DNA from: Streptomyces griseus
Lineage (GTDB): Bacteria > Actinomycetota > Actinomycetes > Streptomycetales > Streptomycetaceae
Length of the DNA stretch: 64,000 bases
Direction of reading: 5' to 3'
Assembly: GCF_900460065.1 (NCBI RefSeq)
Contig: NZ_UAVD01000032.1
Span: forward strand, 124,001 to 188,000
A program made the position numbers and the translations under genes. This document shows positions 63,937-64,000 of this stretch, in pieces (position 1 is the first letter of the stretch; each line of letters opens with the position of its first letter). The notes beneath the pieces are model-generated. The model saw only the letters and a list, made by a program, of their open reading frames with translations, ran no database searches and was not told the DNA's origin.

Positions 63937-64000
63937 GTGACCGAGATTGACGCAAAGACCGATGCTCTCGTCCCCGCCTGGCTCCACCTGCCCGACATCG
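63937..64000 (+). CDS. Rv2175c-like DNA-binding protein (partial, 5' end only)
   Basis: Only the first 21 residues are visible: VTEIDAKTDALVPAWLHLPDI, starting at GTG 63937 and running off the right edge. They resemble, from memory, the N-terminus of Streptomyces Rv2175c-family winged helix-turn-helix proteins. In mycobacteria Rv2175c is phosphorylated by PknL, and a PASTA kinase of that type lies at 57.6-59.5 kb here, which supports the guess by synteny. Confidence 0.5.
   Translation, partial: MTEIDAKTDALVPAWLHLPDI

Noticed and set aside
1..64000. Mobile elements, prophage, CRISPR arrays, rRNA or tRNA genes, and a biosynthetic gene cluster
   Set aside because: I saw no transposase or integrase, no regularly spaced repeats, no cloverleaf-like sequence and no PKS/NRPS or other cluster genes; gene content and order are core Streptomyces.

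Overview
The window is a stretch of chromosome from a Streptomyces species. It has the very high GC and GC-rich third codon positions of that genus, frequent GTG starts, and long shadow ORFs on the antisense strands. The gene order matches, as I recall it, the Streptomyces coelicolor core region around SCO2105-SCO2175 read in descending order (thiOSG, a PASTA kinase, bfr, a trpL-led trpEG, macRS, glkA, qcrBAC-ctaE, ctaFDC, nadA, pspA). I see no integrase, insertion sequence, prophage, CRISPR array, rRNA or tRNA gene. This is a housekeeping segment, and most of its novelty lies in cis-regulatory elements.

Layout. 1-4.9 kb: the start of a cobalamin gene with an MBL-like N-terminus, a small protein, an HtrA/trypsin-like PDZ lipoprotein, a methyltransferase that probably starts at CTG, a DUF3043 membrane protein, and divergent pspA with its PspAA partner. 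5-10.4 kb: a sensor kinase/LuxR regulator pair and a large RND-type transporter. 10.5-16.8 kb: nadA, divergent from an erpA/HesB Fe-S carrier, a membrane-anchored protein of unknown function, an adenosine-kinase-like PfkB kinase and a cysteine desulfurase fused to a TusA-like domain. 17-26.4 kb: the aerobic terminal respiratory branch, ctaC-ctaD-ctaF and ctaE-qcrC-qcrA-qcrB, interrupted by an L,D-transpeptidase lipoprotein and a degenerate receiver protein. 26.5-29.4 kb: trpD, then a SAM-clan riboswitch with a six-codon mini-ORF in front of a SufS-like PLP enzyme.

29.4-38.7 kb: an Lrp-type RAM-domain protein, a rhomboid protease, a zinc-ribbon protein with a coiled-coil NYN nuclease-like protein, a c-di-AMP (ydaO-type) riboswitch with two tandem NlpC/P60 hydrolases, a lipoprotein with a gluzincin signature, a GT87 membrane glycosyltransferase and a PimB-like GT4 enzyme. 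38.7-47.3 kb: a long-chain acyl-CoA ligase, a phosphoesterase, an SRPBCC protein, an ArsA-like ATPase with a degenerate P-loop, the sco2127-like protein and glkA, an EEP phosphatase, a membrane protein and an alpha/beta hydrolase. 47.5-54.9 kb: plsC-type acyltransferase, the MacS/MacR two-component system, a 2-hydroxyacid dehydrogenase, and trpEG behind a classical WWW trp attenuator, divergent from a class II DAHP synthase. 55-64 kb: an iron-box-controlled bfd, bfr, a molybdopterin oxidoreductase, nfo, a PASTA Ser/Thr kinase, the TPP-riboswitch-controlled thiO-thiS-thiG operon, an FAD-dependent reductase and the start of an Rv2175c-like DNA-binding protein.

Themes. The segment from 10.5 to 29.4 kb groups NAD synthesis, Fe-S and sulfur trafficking (ErpA, desulfurase-TusA, SufS-like enzyme) and the Fe-S/heme/copper respiratory complexes. 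Tryptophan supply (DAHP synthase, trpEG, trpD) is split over two loci. Three metabolite riboswitches (SAM, c-di-AMP, TPP), one peptide attenuator and one iron box lie within about 34 kb. The observations I would check first are the SAM riboswitch/mini-ORF arrangement and the perfect palindrome that straddles the ctaE start codon.
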